Source of the DNA: Phenylobacterium aquaticum
Lineage (GTDB): Bacteria; Pseudomonadota; Alphaproteobacteria; Caulobacterales; Caulobacteraceae
Direction: 5' to 3'
DNA length: 64,000 bases
Assembly: GCF_022695515.1 (NCBI RefSeq)
Contig: NZ_JALDPT010000032.1
Span: 1-64,000, forward strand
The notes under the pieces were generated by a model, which made no database searches, was not told where the DNA came from, and saw only the letters and a program-made list of their open reading frames with translations. The position numbers were made by a program, and so were the translations under genes. Positions 52,113 to 62,308 of this stretch are shown piece by piece (position 1 is the stretch's first letter; every line of letters begins with the position of its first letter).

Positions 52113-52799
52113 ATGGCACAACGCAAGACCCTGCTCGTTGTCGATGACAACGACGATCTGCGCGGCGAACTCGCCGAGCAGCTCGAACTCCATGATGAAT
52201 TCCAGGTCCACCAGGCGGCGACCGCCACGGACGGCGTGCGCGAGGCCGTGGAGCGGCGGCCGGATCTGATCCTGCTGGATGTCGACCTGCCGGACATGGA
52301 TGGCCGCGAGGCCTGCCGGCAGATGCGGATCAAGGGCGTCACCTGCCCGGTGATCATGCTCACCGCCGCCGACACCGACGACGACACCATCCGCGGGCTC
52401 GACGCCGGGGCCAATGACTATGTCACCAAGCCGTTCAAGGTCGCCGTGCTGCTGGCCCGGATCCGCGCCCAGCTGCGCAGCCACGAGCAGTCGGAGGGCG
52501 CGGTCTTCCACCTGGGCGGCTACGAGTTCCGGCCGTCGGCCAAGCTGCTGATCGACCAGTCGCAGAAAAAGATCCGGCTGACGGAAAAAGAGACGAACAT
52601 CCTGAAGTACCTCTACCGCGCCGGCGAGAAGCCGGTGAGCCGCGAGGAGCTGCTGGCCGAGGTCTGGGGCTATAACGCCGGGGTCACCACCCACACGCTT
52701 GAGACCCACGTCTACCGGCTGCGGCAGAAGATCGAGCCCGACCCCTCCAACGCCAAGCTGCTGCTCACCGAGGCCGGCGGCTATCGGCTGGCGCCCTGA
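52113..52799 (+). CDS. cenR: OmpR-family response regulator, probable CenR
   Basis: A 228-residue DNA-binding regulator. Receiver: acidic pocket LLVVDDNDDLRGEL, phospho-acceptor D56 in LILLDVDLPDMDGREA, Thr in IMLTAADTD, Lys in YVTKPFKVAV. Winged helix: KKIRLTEKETNILKYLYRAG and TTHTLETHVYRLRQKIEPDP. The sequence and origin-proximal location agree with Caulobacter CenR, an essential envelope regulator. The kinase CenK is not nearby. The symbol rests on resemblance, not on a search. I start at MAQRKT; ATG at 52101 is in frame. Confidence 0.8.
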   Translation: MAQRKTLLVVDDNDDLRGELAEQLELHDEFQVHQAATATDGVREAVERRPDLILLDVDLPDMDGREACRQMRIKGVTCPVIMLTAADTDDDTIRGLDAGANDYVTKPFKVAVLLARIRAQLRSHEQSEGAVFHLGGYEFRPSAKLLIDQSQKKIRLTEKETNILKYLYRAGEKPVSREELLAEVWGYNAGVTTHTLETHVYRLRQKIEPDPSNAKLLLTEAGGYRLAP

Positions 52800-52909
52800 G
52801 GACTTGATCCGCACCCCGACTATGCGCCCGCTCTGGGCGTAGGCTGACTCGCCCCACGCGGGAGGCGACGCCTATCTTGCCCGTCAAGGCAGGACGTCGG
52901 GAGGCGGTC

Positions 52910-53119
52910 ATGGAGCCCATTGTCAGCAGGGCCTGGTCCTGGGGAGAGATCTGGCGGCGCACGCCCGGCCGCCCGCGCCGTCGGCCCCAGACCTCGGAAG
53001 ACGCCATATTGCTGTTCGGGTTCGCGCTTGGCCTGATCGCCGCGGCCGGCCTGATGCTGGTCGCCTTCGGTCTCGGCGTGGCGGTGGGCTCGGCCGCGAC
53101 CGGCCTGCACGCGGTCTAG
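52910..53119 (+). CDS. Small membrane protein (69 aa)
   Basis: The frame MEPIVSRAWSWGEIWRRTPG has GGGAGG ideally placed upstream, a basic Arg/Pro region (GRPRRRPQTS) and one long hydrophobic segment (ILLFGFALGLIAAAGLMLVA). No family recognised. It is downstream of cenR on the same strand by 110 bp. Its stop overlaps the xthA stop in CTAG (53116-53119). Confidence 0.6.
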   Translation: MEPIVSRAWSWGEIWRRTPGRPRRRPQTSEDAILLFGFALGLIAAAGLMLVAFGLGVAVGSAATGLHAV

Positions 53120-53922
53120 AGCACGAAGTCGGCGCTGACCGGGGCGTGGTCGCTGGGGCGTTCCCATTCGCGGACATCGTCATGCACCCGGGCGGCCGCC
53201 GCCCCAAGCCGCAGAGCGGCCTCTTTCAGGCCCGGCGAGATCCAGATGTGGTCCAGACGCAGGCCGCGGTTGGAGGCGCGGAAGTCGGCGGCGCGATAGC
53301 TCCACCAGGAGAACAGCTTCTGCGGATCAGGGATCGCCTCGCGGACGATGTCGGTGAAGCCGAGGCTGGACTTCAGCTTCGCCATGGCCTCGATCTCCGG
53401 CGGGGTATGGCTGACGGTCTTGAGCATCTGCTTGTGGCTCCAGACATCGTATTCCCCAGGCGCCACGTTCAGGTCGCCGACGATGGCGAGCGGCGCCGAC
53501 GGATCCCGCCGCGCCATCTCGGCGGTCAGCTTCTCGAAGAAGTCGAGCTTGTGGTCGAACTTGGGATTGGCGGCCCTGTCCGGTATATCGCCGCCGGCCG
53601 GGATGTAGAAGTTCTGGATCTCGACCCCGGCGACCTTTGCGCCGATCACCCGGGCGTGGCCCTCACGGCAGACCGCGAGGGCGGGCGCGTCCTCGATCGG
53701 CAGGCGCGAGGCGATGGCGACGCCATGCCAACCCTTCTGCCCCGCCAGCCGGATGTGCGGCAGGCCCATCTCCTCGAAGGCCTTTCGCGGGAACTCGGCC
53801 TCCTGGCACTTGATCTCCTGCATGCACAGGACATCCGGGGCGTTCTCAGCCACGAAACGGGCGGCCTGTTCGGCGCGCAGGCGGACGGAATTGACGTTCC
53901 AGGTGCAGAGGCGAAGGCGCAT
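53116..53922 (-). CDS. xthA: Exodeoxyribonuclease III
   Basis: A 268-residue AP endonuclease/exonuclease for base-excision repair. Motifs: LCTWNVNSVRLRAEQ (Asn), VLCMQEIKCQEAEFP (metal Glu), GWHGVAIASR, AIVGDLNVAPGEYDVWS (Asp-Asn), GLRLDHIWISPGLKEA (Asp) and WERPSDHAPVSADFVL (catalytic His). It lies downstream of lolA but a terminator (53941-53975) separates them, so it probably has its own promoter. Confidence 0.95.
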   Translation of the reverse strand: MRLRLCTWNVNSVRLRAEQAARFVAENAPDVLCMQEIKCQEAEFPRKAFEEMGLPHIRLAGQKGWHGVAIASRLPIEDAPALAVCREGHARVIGAKVAGVEIQNFYIPAGGDIPDRAANPKFDHKLDFFEKLTAEMARRDPSAPLAIVGDLNVAPGEYDVWSHKQMLKTVSHTPPEIEAMAKLKSSLGFTDIVREAIPDPQKLFSWWSYRAADFRASNRGLRLDHIWISPGLKEAALRLGAAAARVHDDVREWERPSDHAPVSADFVL

Positions 53923-53940
53923 GCGAGAGGCTTTAGCCTA

Positions 53941-53975
53941 AAAGAAAACGCCCGGGCACTGGAGAAGCCCGGGCG
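53941..53975 (-). terminator. Intrinsic terminator upstream of xthA
   Basis: Read leftward: a 9 bp stem, CGCCCGGGC (53949-53957) with GCCCGGGCG (53967-53975), a 9 nt loop, then TTTTCTTT. It would end the lolA transcript about 150 bp after the stop. Confidence 0.8.
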
Positions 53976-54122
53976 CAGTGATGTCTCTCATGCCGCGGCC
54001 GGGAGGGGATAGGTTCCGGCACGGATCACGCCGGCTCGCACTGGCGTCATGAGTTGCATTAATGCCACTGCAGAATGAAAAGTCAATTAACAAGACGCGA
54101 AAACTTGCGTGTTGTTGAATTG

Positions 54123-54773
54123 TCACATTCGCGCGCGGCCGACTGATTTGGGCCGCGGATCGTTCAGCACGAAGAGCGACGGGGGCAGGCCGGGGGCCTT
54201 TTCCAGGTCGACCAGGCGGATGCGCGTGGACATGCCCTGGGCGTCGGTCACCGACCAGCCGACCAAAGCAAAAGGCGTGTTGGAGAAGGTGAGAGTGATC
54301 TCGCCCTCGGCCTCCTTCTTGCCGTCGCGGGCGGTCAGCGAAAAGCCGTCGGCCATGCGCGAGACGCTGCGCACGACGATGCCGCGGTCCAGGCGGATCT
54401 GCCGGGCCAGGAAGATCGAGAGCGGCGTGGCCATCAGCGGATAGCGGTCGAAGGTCTTCAGGCGGGAATCGGCGATCGAGACATTGGCGCCGTCGGCGAC
54501 CACCAGCAGGCCGGACGGCGGCTCATAGGCGAAGCGGGCCTTGCCGGGCCGCTTCAGATAGAGCGTGCCCTGGGTCATGGTCCCGCGCATGTCGGTCTGG
54601 ACGAAGCGGGCCTTGGCCTCGGTCAGGTCCTGCAGATAGGCGGCGGCCTTGTCGACCAGCGCCTTGTCGTCGGCCGACAGGGGCGCGAGCGCGGGCCGTT
54701 GGGCGAAGGCGGTCCCGCCGAGCGCCGGCAAGGCGGCCAGGCCAAGGGCGAGATGGCGTCGCGTGAGGCTCAT
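54123..54773 (-). CDS. lolA: Outer-membrane lipoprotein carrier protein LolA
   Basis: A 216-residue periplasmic carrier moving lipoproteins from LolCDE to the outer membrane. Signal peptide ALGLAALPALGGTAFAQ, then LQDLTEAKARFVQTDMRGTM, TLYLKRPGKARFAYEPPSGL (a LolA hallmark), VADGANVSIADSRLKTFDRY and PFALVGWSVTDAQGMSTRIR. In Caulobacter lolA stands between ftsK and xthA; here about 7.5 kb of other genes separate lolA from ftsK. Confidence 0.9.
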   Translation of the reverse strand: MSLTRRHLALGLAALPALGGTAFAQRPALAPLSADDKALVDKAAAYLQDLTEAKARFVQTDMRGTMTQGTLYLKRPGKARFAYEPPSGLLVVADGANVSIADSRLKTFDRYPLMATPLSIFLARQIRLDRGIVVRSVSRMADGFSLTARDGKKEAEGEITLTFSNTPFALVGWSVTDAQGMSTRIRLVDLEKAPGLPPSLFVLNDPRPKSVGRARM

Positions 54774-54870
54774 GAACGGGCTCCTTCAGGGCGGACAAAT
54801 CTACAGGCGCGCGCGGCGTCAATAGGGTGGGGGCGATAACGGCGGGCTGAGCCGGCTGTTCCGGTCCCGT

Positions 54871-56175
54871 TCAGCGGAAGCCGGAAAGGTCCGGGCCGCG
54901 CCCGTTCCAGCCACAGACCCGTTCGAAGGCCTGGGCCAGGGCGACCACCGTGGTCTCGTCGCGCGGCCGGCCCATGATCTGCAGGCCCACGGGCAATCCT
55001 TGGTCGGTCAGGCCACAGGGCAGGCTGGCGGCCGGCAGGTCCAGATAGTTGGCGGCGCGGGTCAGGCGCGACATCGGCGACTGGGTCTCGTCGACGCTGG
55101 TGAGCGGCGCGGCGACGATCGGGCAGGTGGGGGAGAGGAGGGCGTCGAAGCCCGACAGCCAGACGTGGAAGCGGGCCTGGTCCTCGGTCCGGCGGACATG
55201 GGCCGCCGCCAGGGCGTCGTCGTCGATCTCCCGGCCCGCCTCGAAGCGGCGCACGATCCAGGGATCCATGACCGCCCGATTGCGGGCGATATGGCCCTCG
55301 CGCACCCGCCAGCCCTCGGCGGCCATGATCGTCCCGTTGAGCTCCAGATAGCTGGCGAAGGGCTCGGGCGGGGCGGCGGTCTCGACCCGAACCCCGGCTT
55401 CCCGCAGCCGCGCCTGGGCCTGGGCGTAAAGGCGGGCGACCTCAGGCTCGACCTCGCCCAGGGCCGAAAGCGGCAAGGCGGCGACCCTCAGCCCTTCAAC
55501 GGGTGTGGCGAGGGCGGCCTCGGCGCTGAAGCCGCCGCGCCCGGCGATCCCGTCATCCGGCCCGGCGATGATCTCCAGGCCGCGGGCGGCCAGGGCGATG
55601 CTGCGCGCCAGGGTCCCGCAGGTGTCGAGGCTGGGGGCCAGGTCACGCACGCCCCGGGTCGCGACCAGGCCGCGTCCCGGCTTCAGGCCCACCACACCGC
55701 AGGCGGCGGCGGGAATGCGCACCGACCCGCCGGTGTCGGTGCCCAGCGCCAGGTCGCACAGGCCGGCGGCCACCGCGACCGCCGAACCTGAGGAGGAGCC
55801 GCCCGGACAGCGATGGGTAGCGGCGTCCCAGGGATTCCAGGGCGCGCCCACCGCCCGGTTGGTCCCCCAGCCGCCATAGGCCAGCTCCACCGTGTGGGTC
55901 TTGGCGACCGCGCGCCACCCGGCCTCCAGCAGGCGCTCGACCGGGGCGGCGTGGCGGGCGGGATCGGCGTCCAGGGGAACCCGGCCGCCGCCGCCGGTCG
56001 GGACATGGGCGACATCGATCAGGTCCTTGATCGCAAAGCTCGGCCCGTCGCCGGCGCCCAGGGGCGGGTCGAAGACGTGGGTGACGGCGTGCAGGCGGTC
56101 CGCCAGATGGGTATCGAAGGCCAAGGTCCGCGCTCCGGTCGAGGGTCCGGCCGCCACCCTGACAGAATCCGACAC
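54871..56175 (-). CDS. Amidase signature family hydrolase
   Basis: A 434-residue amidase. The Ser-cisSer-Lys triad is visible: FAIKDLIDVAHVPTGGG (Lys), CPGGSSSGSAVAVAAGLCDL (cis Ser) and LGTDTGGSVRIPAAACGVVG (nucleophile Ser). The C-terminus has NYLDLPAASLPCGLTDQGLP and VGLQIMGRPRDETTVV. It hydrolyses an amide, substrate unknown. GTG start at 56175, divergent from the LpxA-like gene by 45 bp. Not the GatA subunit by context. Confidence 0.88.
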   Translation of the reverse strand: MSDSVRVAAGPSTGARTLAFDTHLADRLHAVTHVFDPPLGAGDGPSFAIKDLIDVAHVPTGGGGRVPLDADPARHAAPVERLLEAGWRAVAKTHTVELAYGGWGTNRAVGAPWNPWDAATHRCPGGSSSGSAVAVAAGLCDLALGTDTGGSVRIPAAACGVVGLKPGRGLVATRGVRDLAPSLDTCGTLARSIALAARGLEIIAGPDDGIAGRGGFSAEAALATPVEGLRVAALPLSALGEVEPEVARLYAQAQARLREAGVRVETAAPPEPFASYLELNGTIMAAEGWRVREGHIARNRAVMDPWIVRRFEAGREIDDDALAAAHVRRTEDQARFHVWLSGFDALLSPTCPIVAAPLTSVDETQSPMSRLTRAANYLDLPAASLPCGLTDQGLPVGLQIMGRPRDETTVVALAQAFERVCGWNGRGPDLSGFR

Positions 56176-56220
56176 GCAAGTTGAGTTCGGTCGTGGCGGC
56201 CCCGCGCCTAGGCTCGGGCC

Positions 56221-57027
56221 ATGGAACGCGCCTCAGACATCCATCCCACCGCCGTCATCGAGCCCGGCGCCCGGATCGGCCCCGGCTGCCGGATCGGCGC
56301 CTATGCCTATCTGGGGCCGCAGGTCGTGCTGGGCGCCGGCAACATCGTGGGGCCGCACGTGGTGATCGAGGGCGCCAGTCAGATCGGCGCCGGCAACCGC
56401 TTCCTGCAGTTCGCCTCGATCGGCGCCGGACCCCAGTCGGACGACTGGGCCGGGGAGGCGGGCGCCCTGGAGATCGGCTGCGACAACGTCTTCCGCGAAC
56501 AGGTGACGGTGAACGCCTCGACGGGGGGGACGCCCACCCGGATCGGCGACCGCAACATGCTGATGACCGCCGCCCATGTGGGCCATGACGCCCGGCTCGG
56601 AAACGACATCCATATGGCCAATGGCGCGACCCTGGGCGGCCATGTCCAGGTGGAGGACCAGGCCTGGATCAGCGGTCTGACCGCCGTGCATCAGCATGCG
56701 CGGATCGGGGCGCTGGCCTTCGTGGCGGGCGGCGCCATGGTGGTCCAGGACGTTCCGCCCTTCTGCATGGTCCAGGGGGACCGCGCCCGGCTGGCCGGGC
56801 TGAACGCCACCGGTCTCAAGCGCTCCGGCCTGGACGCGGCTGCGCTCGCCGCCCTGCGGCGGGCCTATCGCACCCTGTTCCTGCGGGGCGGAGCGCTGGC
56901 CGAACGCATCGCCGCGGCGCGGGCCGAGGCGCCCGGCAGCGCCGAGGTCGCGCGCCTGACCGGGTTCCTGGAAGGCTCGGCCCGCGGGGTGATCTGCGCG
57001 CCCCGGAAGCCCGCCCTGGCGGCCTGA
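56221..57027 (+). CDS. LpxA-like acyl-[ACP]--UDP-GlcNAc O-acyltransferase
   Basis: A 268-residue left-handed beta-helix acyltransferase: hexapeptide repeats from residue 6 (DIHPTAVIEPGARIGPGCRI), VFREQVTVNASTGGTPTRIG, the catalytic-type His in LMTAAHVGHDARLGND, ATLGGHVQVEDQAWISGLTA and VHQHARIG, then PFCMVQGDRARLAGLNATGL. Length and motifs match LpxA, first enzyme of lipid A synthesis. It is not in an lpxD-fabZ-lpxB cluster here, so it may be a paralog. No other LpxA can be seen in the window. Confidence 0.85.
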   Translation: MERASDIHPTAVIEPGARIGPGCRIGAYAYLGPQVVLGAGNIVGPHVVIEGASQIGAGNRFLQFASIGAGPQSDDWAGEAGALEIGCDNVFREQVTVNASTGGTPTRIGDRNMLMTAAHVGHDARLGNDIHMANGATLGGHVQVEDQAWISGLTAVHQHARIGALAFVAGGAMVVQDVPPFCMVQGDRARLAGLNATGLKRSGLDAAALAALRRAYRTLFLRGGALAERIAAARAEAPGSAEVARLTGFLEGSARGVICAPRKPALAA

Positions 57028-57028
57028 C

Positions 57029-58752
57029 CTACCAGGTCCAGTCCTTGGCCTCGCCGCGGCAGCCGCCGTCCTTCCAGCCGGTCCAGCCGCGGCCGCGCAC
57101 CACCCGGCCGGGCCGCGCCGGCGTCGGTTCCCCGCCGACCAGGGCGAGCTGGCCATTGACCACCACCTCGCTGACCCCGGTCGCCAGCTGCTGGGGTTTC
57201 TCATAGGTCCCGTGATCGGCGATGGTCGCCGGGTCGAACACCACCAGGTCGGCGAAATAGCCGGTCTTGATCAGGCCCCGGTCGTGCAGGCCGAGATTGT
57301 GCGCCGGCTGGGCGGACAGCTTCCGCACGGCGTCGGCCAGGGTCAGGGTCTTCTCCTCGCGCACATACTTGCCGAGCAGGCGGGCGACATTGCCATAGGC
57401 GCGGGGATGGGTGCTGGACTTCAGGAACACGCCCTCGGGCGCAAGCGCTCCGGCGTCGGAGCCGAAGCTCATCCAGGGCAGGGCGGTCTCCTTGGCCACA
57501 TTGGCCTCGGACATCAGGAAATAGACCACCTGCACCCGCGAGCCGTCCTCGATCACCAGGTCGATGGCGGTGTCCTCGACGCCGGTCCCGCGCGCTTGGC
57601 GACCTCGCCCAGGGTCTTGCCGGTGAGCGGCTTGAGCGCCGGGTTCTTGAAGCCGACCAGCAGGGTCCCCTCGCCGCCGGCGTGGTGCAGCAGGTTCTCG
57701 AAGGCGGGTTTGTCGGCGCGCATCTCGGCCAGGACCTTGGCGCGGGTCGCCGGGTCCTTCAGCCGCGCGATCCATTGCTCCACCCCGCCGGCCTGGACCC
57801 AGGTCGGCATGGCCGCATCGAGACCGGTGGAACCGGCCGGATAGACATACATGTCGGCGGTGATCCGCTGGCCGGCGGCGCGGGCGGCCTCAACATGGGC
57901 GATGGCGGTGTCAAGCTTGTCCCAGTTGGACCGGCCGCCGGCCTTCAGGTGATAGATCTCGGCCGGGGCGCCGGAGGTCCTGGAGATGTCGATCAGCTCG
58001 TCGACCGCCTCGATCAGCCGATCACCCTCGCTGCGCATGTGGCTGATATAGATGCCGCCACAGCGCCCGGCCTCGGTGGCGAGCGCCGCCAGTTCCGGGG
58101 TCTTCGCATAGGCGCCCGGCGCATAGATGATCGAGGAGCCGACGCCCATCGCGCCCTCCTCCATCGCCTGGCGGACCAGGTCGCGCATGGCCGCCAGCTG
58201 GGACGCGTCGGGCTGCACGTCGCCCTCGCCCAGAACATTGATCCGCGCCGTGGCGGCGCCGATGAAGGAGGCGAGGTTCACCGAGACCCCGCGCTTCTCC
58301 ATGAACGCCAGATATTCGCCCAGGGTCGACCAGGGGATGTCGAAGCGGATGTCGCCCTGGCGCGCGATCTCATGGGCGCGCATGTCCGGCGTCAGCGGGC
58401 CCATGGAGTCGCCCTCGCCCATGACCTCCAGGGTGACGCCCTGCTTCAGGTCGGACAGGCCGCGGCCGTCGGCGATCAGGCTTTCATTGGCCCAGCTCAG
58501 CATGTTGATGAAGCCGGGGGCCAGCGCCTTGCCGTGGGCGTCGATCTCGCGGACCGCGCCGCCCGGCGCGTGGGCGCCCACATAGGCGATGCGATCGCCG
58601 CGGACGCCGACCTCGCCCCGGAACGGCGCGCCGCCGGAGCCGTCATAGACCTCGGCGTTGCGGATCAGGAGGTCGAAGGCGGGACGGGGGGCGGCGCCCA
58701 GGGTCAGGGCGGCGGCGAGCGCAAGGGCGCCGAACTTGAAGGACTGGGTCAT
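57029..58752 (-). CDS. D-aminoacylase / amidohydrolase family protein, frameshifted in this sequence
   Basis: An exported amidohydrolase of about 570 residues. Signal peptide FGALALAAALTLGAA, then FDLLIRNAEVYDGSGGAPFR, APGFINMLSWANESLI, TLEVMGEGDSMGPL, GIYISHMRSEGDRLIEAVDE and, after the break, LPWMSFGSDAGALAPEG and AHNLGLHDRGLIKTGYFADL. The frame shifts near 57595: adding one base turns KRAGPASRTPP into KARGTGVEDTA. The HxH metal motif usually after PGFID is replaced by LSW, as in one branch of the family. Substrate unknown, possibly N-acyl-D-amino acids or peptides. Confidence 0.82.
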
Positions 58753-58798
58753 GCGGGCTCCGGAACCTGCGGCGACCTTAGACCCTCGCCGGCGTTTG

Positions 58799-60925
<2,127 letters not shown>

Positions 60926-61067
60926 GCCGGCGCTCCTCCCCAAAAGGAGATTAACCCTATTTGTCGCCAGATTGAGGGGTGGTTACCGTCGCGCTGGTTC
61001 GCGCGACTAGAACCTTGTTTTTTGCGGCATTTCACCGCTGGGTGGCGCCCGCGCCGGGCTTGACCAC

Positions 61068-62252
61068 CTAGGGCGGCGCCATGGCCGGAACCCGTTGGGG
61101 ATCCTGCTCGGCCGTGTAGTCCACCCCGCTCAGGCCGAAACCGAAGATCTTCAGGAAGTCGGCGCGGAACCCCGCGAGGTCGGCGAGCTCCGGCAGGGTC
61201 TCGGTGGAGATGCGGGCCCAGCGCCGCTTCACCTCGGCCTGGACCGGTTCGGAGAGTTCCCAGTCGTCCAGCCGCAGCCGGCCGGCCTCGTCCAGGCGCG
61301 GGGGCCCCGGCAGCGCCGTGCGGAACAGGCGGTCGATCTGCTCGATGCAGCCCTCGTGCAGACCCATCTCCTTCATCACCTTGAACAGCACCACCCCGTA
61401 GAGCGGCACGACAGGGATGGCCGAGGAGGCCTGGGTCACCACCGCCTTCAGAGAGACAACCCGGGCTGCGTCCTCGCCATGGCGCGCGCGAAGCGCGGCG
61501 GCGGCGCGATCGAGATCCTCCTTGGCCTTGCCCAGGGTGGCCTTCCAATAGATCGGCCAGGTCAGTTCGGAGCCGATATAGGTGTAGCTGAGGGTCTGGA
61601 ACCCGGGCGCCAGGACCCCGGCCTCGGACAGGGCCGCGATCCACATCTCCCAGTCCTCGCCCCCCATGACCGCCACCGTGCCGGCGGTCTCCTCGGGCGT
61701 GGCGGGCGCCAGTTCGGTCTCGAACACCTCGCCCTTGTCGGTGTTGAGCGTCTTGACCGTGACCGGCTCGCCCAGGGGCTTGATGGCCGAGCGGAAGGTC
61801 TCGCCGGTCTTGGGATGGGTGCGGACCGGCGCCGCCATGGAATAGACGACGAGGTCGACCTGGCCGAGGTGCTCGGCGATCGCCGCGATGGTCTCGGCCT
61901 TCATCCCGTCGGAGAAGGCGTCGCCGTCGAGGGTGATCGCCTTGCGGCCGGCGCGGGCGGCCTCCGCCTCGAAGGCGCGGTTGTTGTACCAGCCGGCGGT
62001 GGCGGTCTTGGTCTCGCTGGGCGGCTTCTCGAAGGACACCCCGACCGTGTCCGCGCCGCCGCCGAACGCGGCTGTGATCCGTGAGGCCAGGCCGTAGCCG
62101 GCGGAGCAGCCCAGCACGAGGACCCGCCGGGCCATGCCGGGAATCCCGCCCTGGGCGGTCACATGGCCGACCTGCTGGCGAACGTTCATGGCGCAGCCGC
62201 CGGGATGGGCGGTGGTGCAGATGAAACCGCGGATGCGTGGCTCGATGATCAC
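61068..62252 (-). CDS. fabV: Enoyl-[ACP] reductase / trans-2-enoyl-CoA reductase FabV
   Basis: A 394-residue NADH enzyme completing fatty acid elongation, the triclosan-resistant FabV type. MIIEPRIRGFICTTAHPGGC is the family N-terminus. The nucleotide loop is VLVLGCSAGYGLASRI, with DTVGVSFEKPPSETKT and VDLVVYSMAAPVRTHPKTGE. The catalytic Tyr-X8-Lys is within PIYWKATLGKAKEDLD, and KEMGLHEGCIEQIDRLF follows. It stands alone between the hybrid kinase and ftsK. Any FabI homologue lies elsewhere. Confidence 0.93.
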   Translation of the reverse strand: MIIEPRIRGFICTTAHPGGCAMNVRQQVGHVTAQGGIPGMARRVLVLGCSAGYGLASRITAAFGGGADTVGVSFEKPPSETKTATAGWYNNRAFEAEAARAGRKAITLDGDAFSDGMKAETIAAIAEHLGQVDLVVYSMAAPVRTHPKTGETFRSAIKPLGEPVTVKTLNTDKGEVFETELAPATPEETAGTVAVMGGEDWEMWIAALSEAGVLAPGFQTLSYTYIGSELTWPIYWKATLGKAKEDLDRAAAALRARHGEDAARVVSLKAVVTQASSAIPVVPLYGVVLFKVMKEMGLHEGCIEQIDRLFRTALPGPPRLDEAGRLRLDDWELSEPVQAEVKRRWARISTETLPELADLAGFRADFLKIFGFGLSGVDYTAEQDPQRVPAMAPP

Positions 62253-62308
62253 GAAGCGCCCCCTCTTGGCAGAGGCGGAAGATACACCGGCGCGGGGTCA
62301 GGCCAAGC

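Noticed and set aside
53938..54126. Small frame between lolA and xthA
   Set aside because: It spans the terminator and an AT-rich spacer, has no ribosome site and no recognisable sequence.
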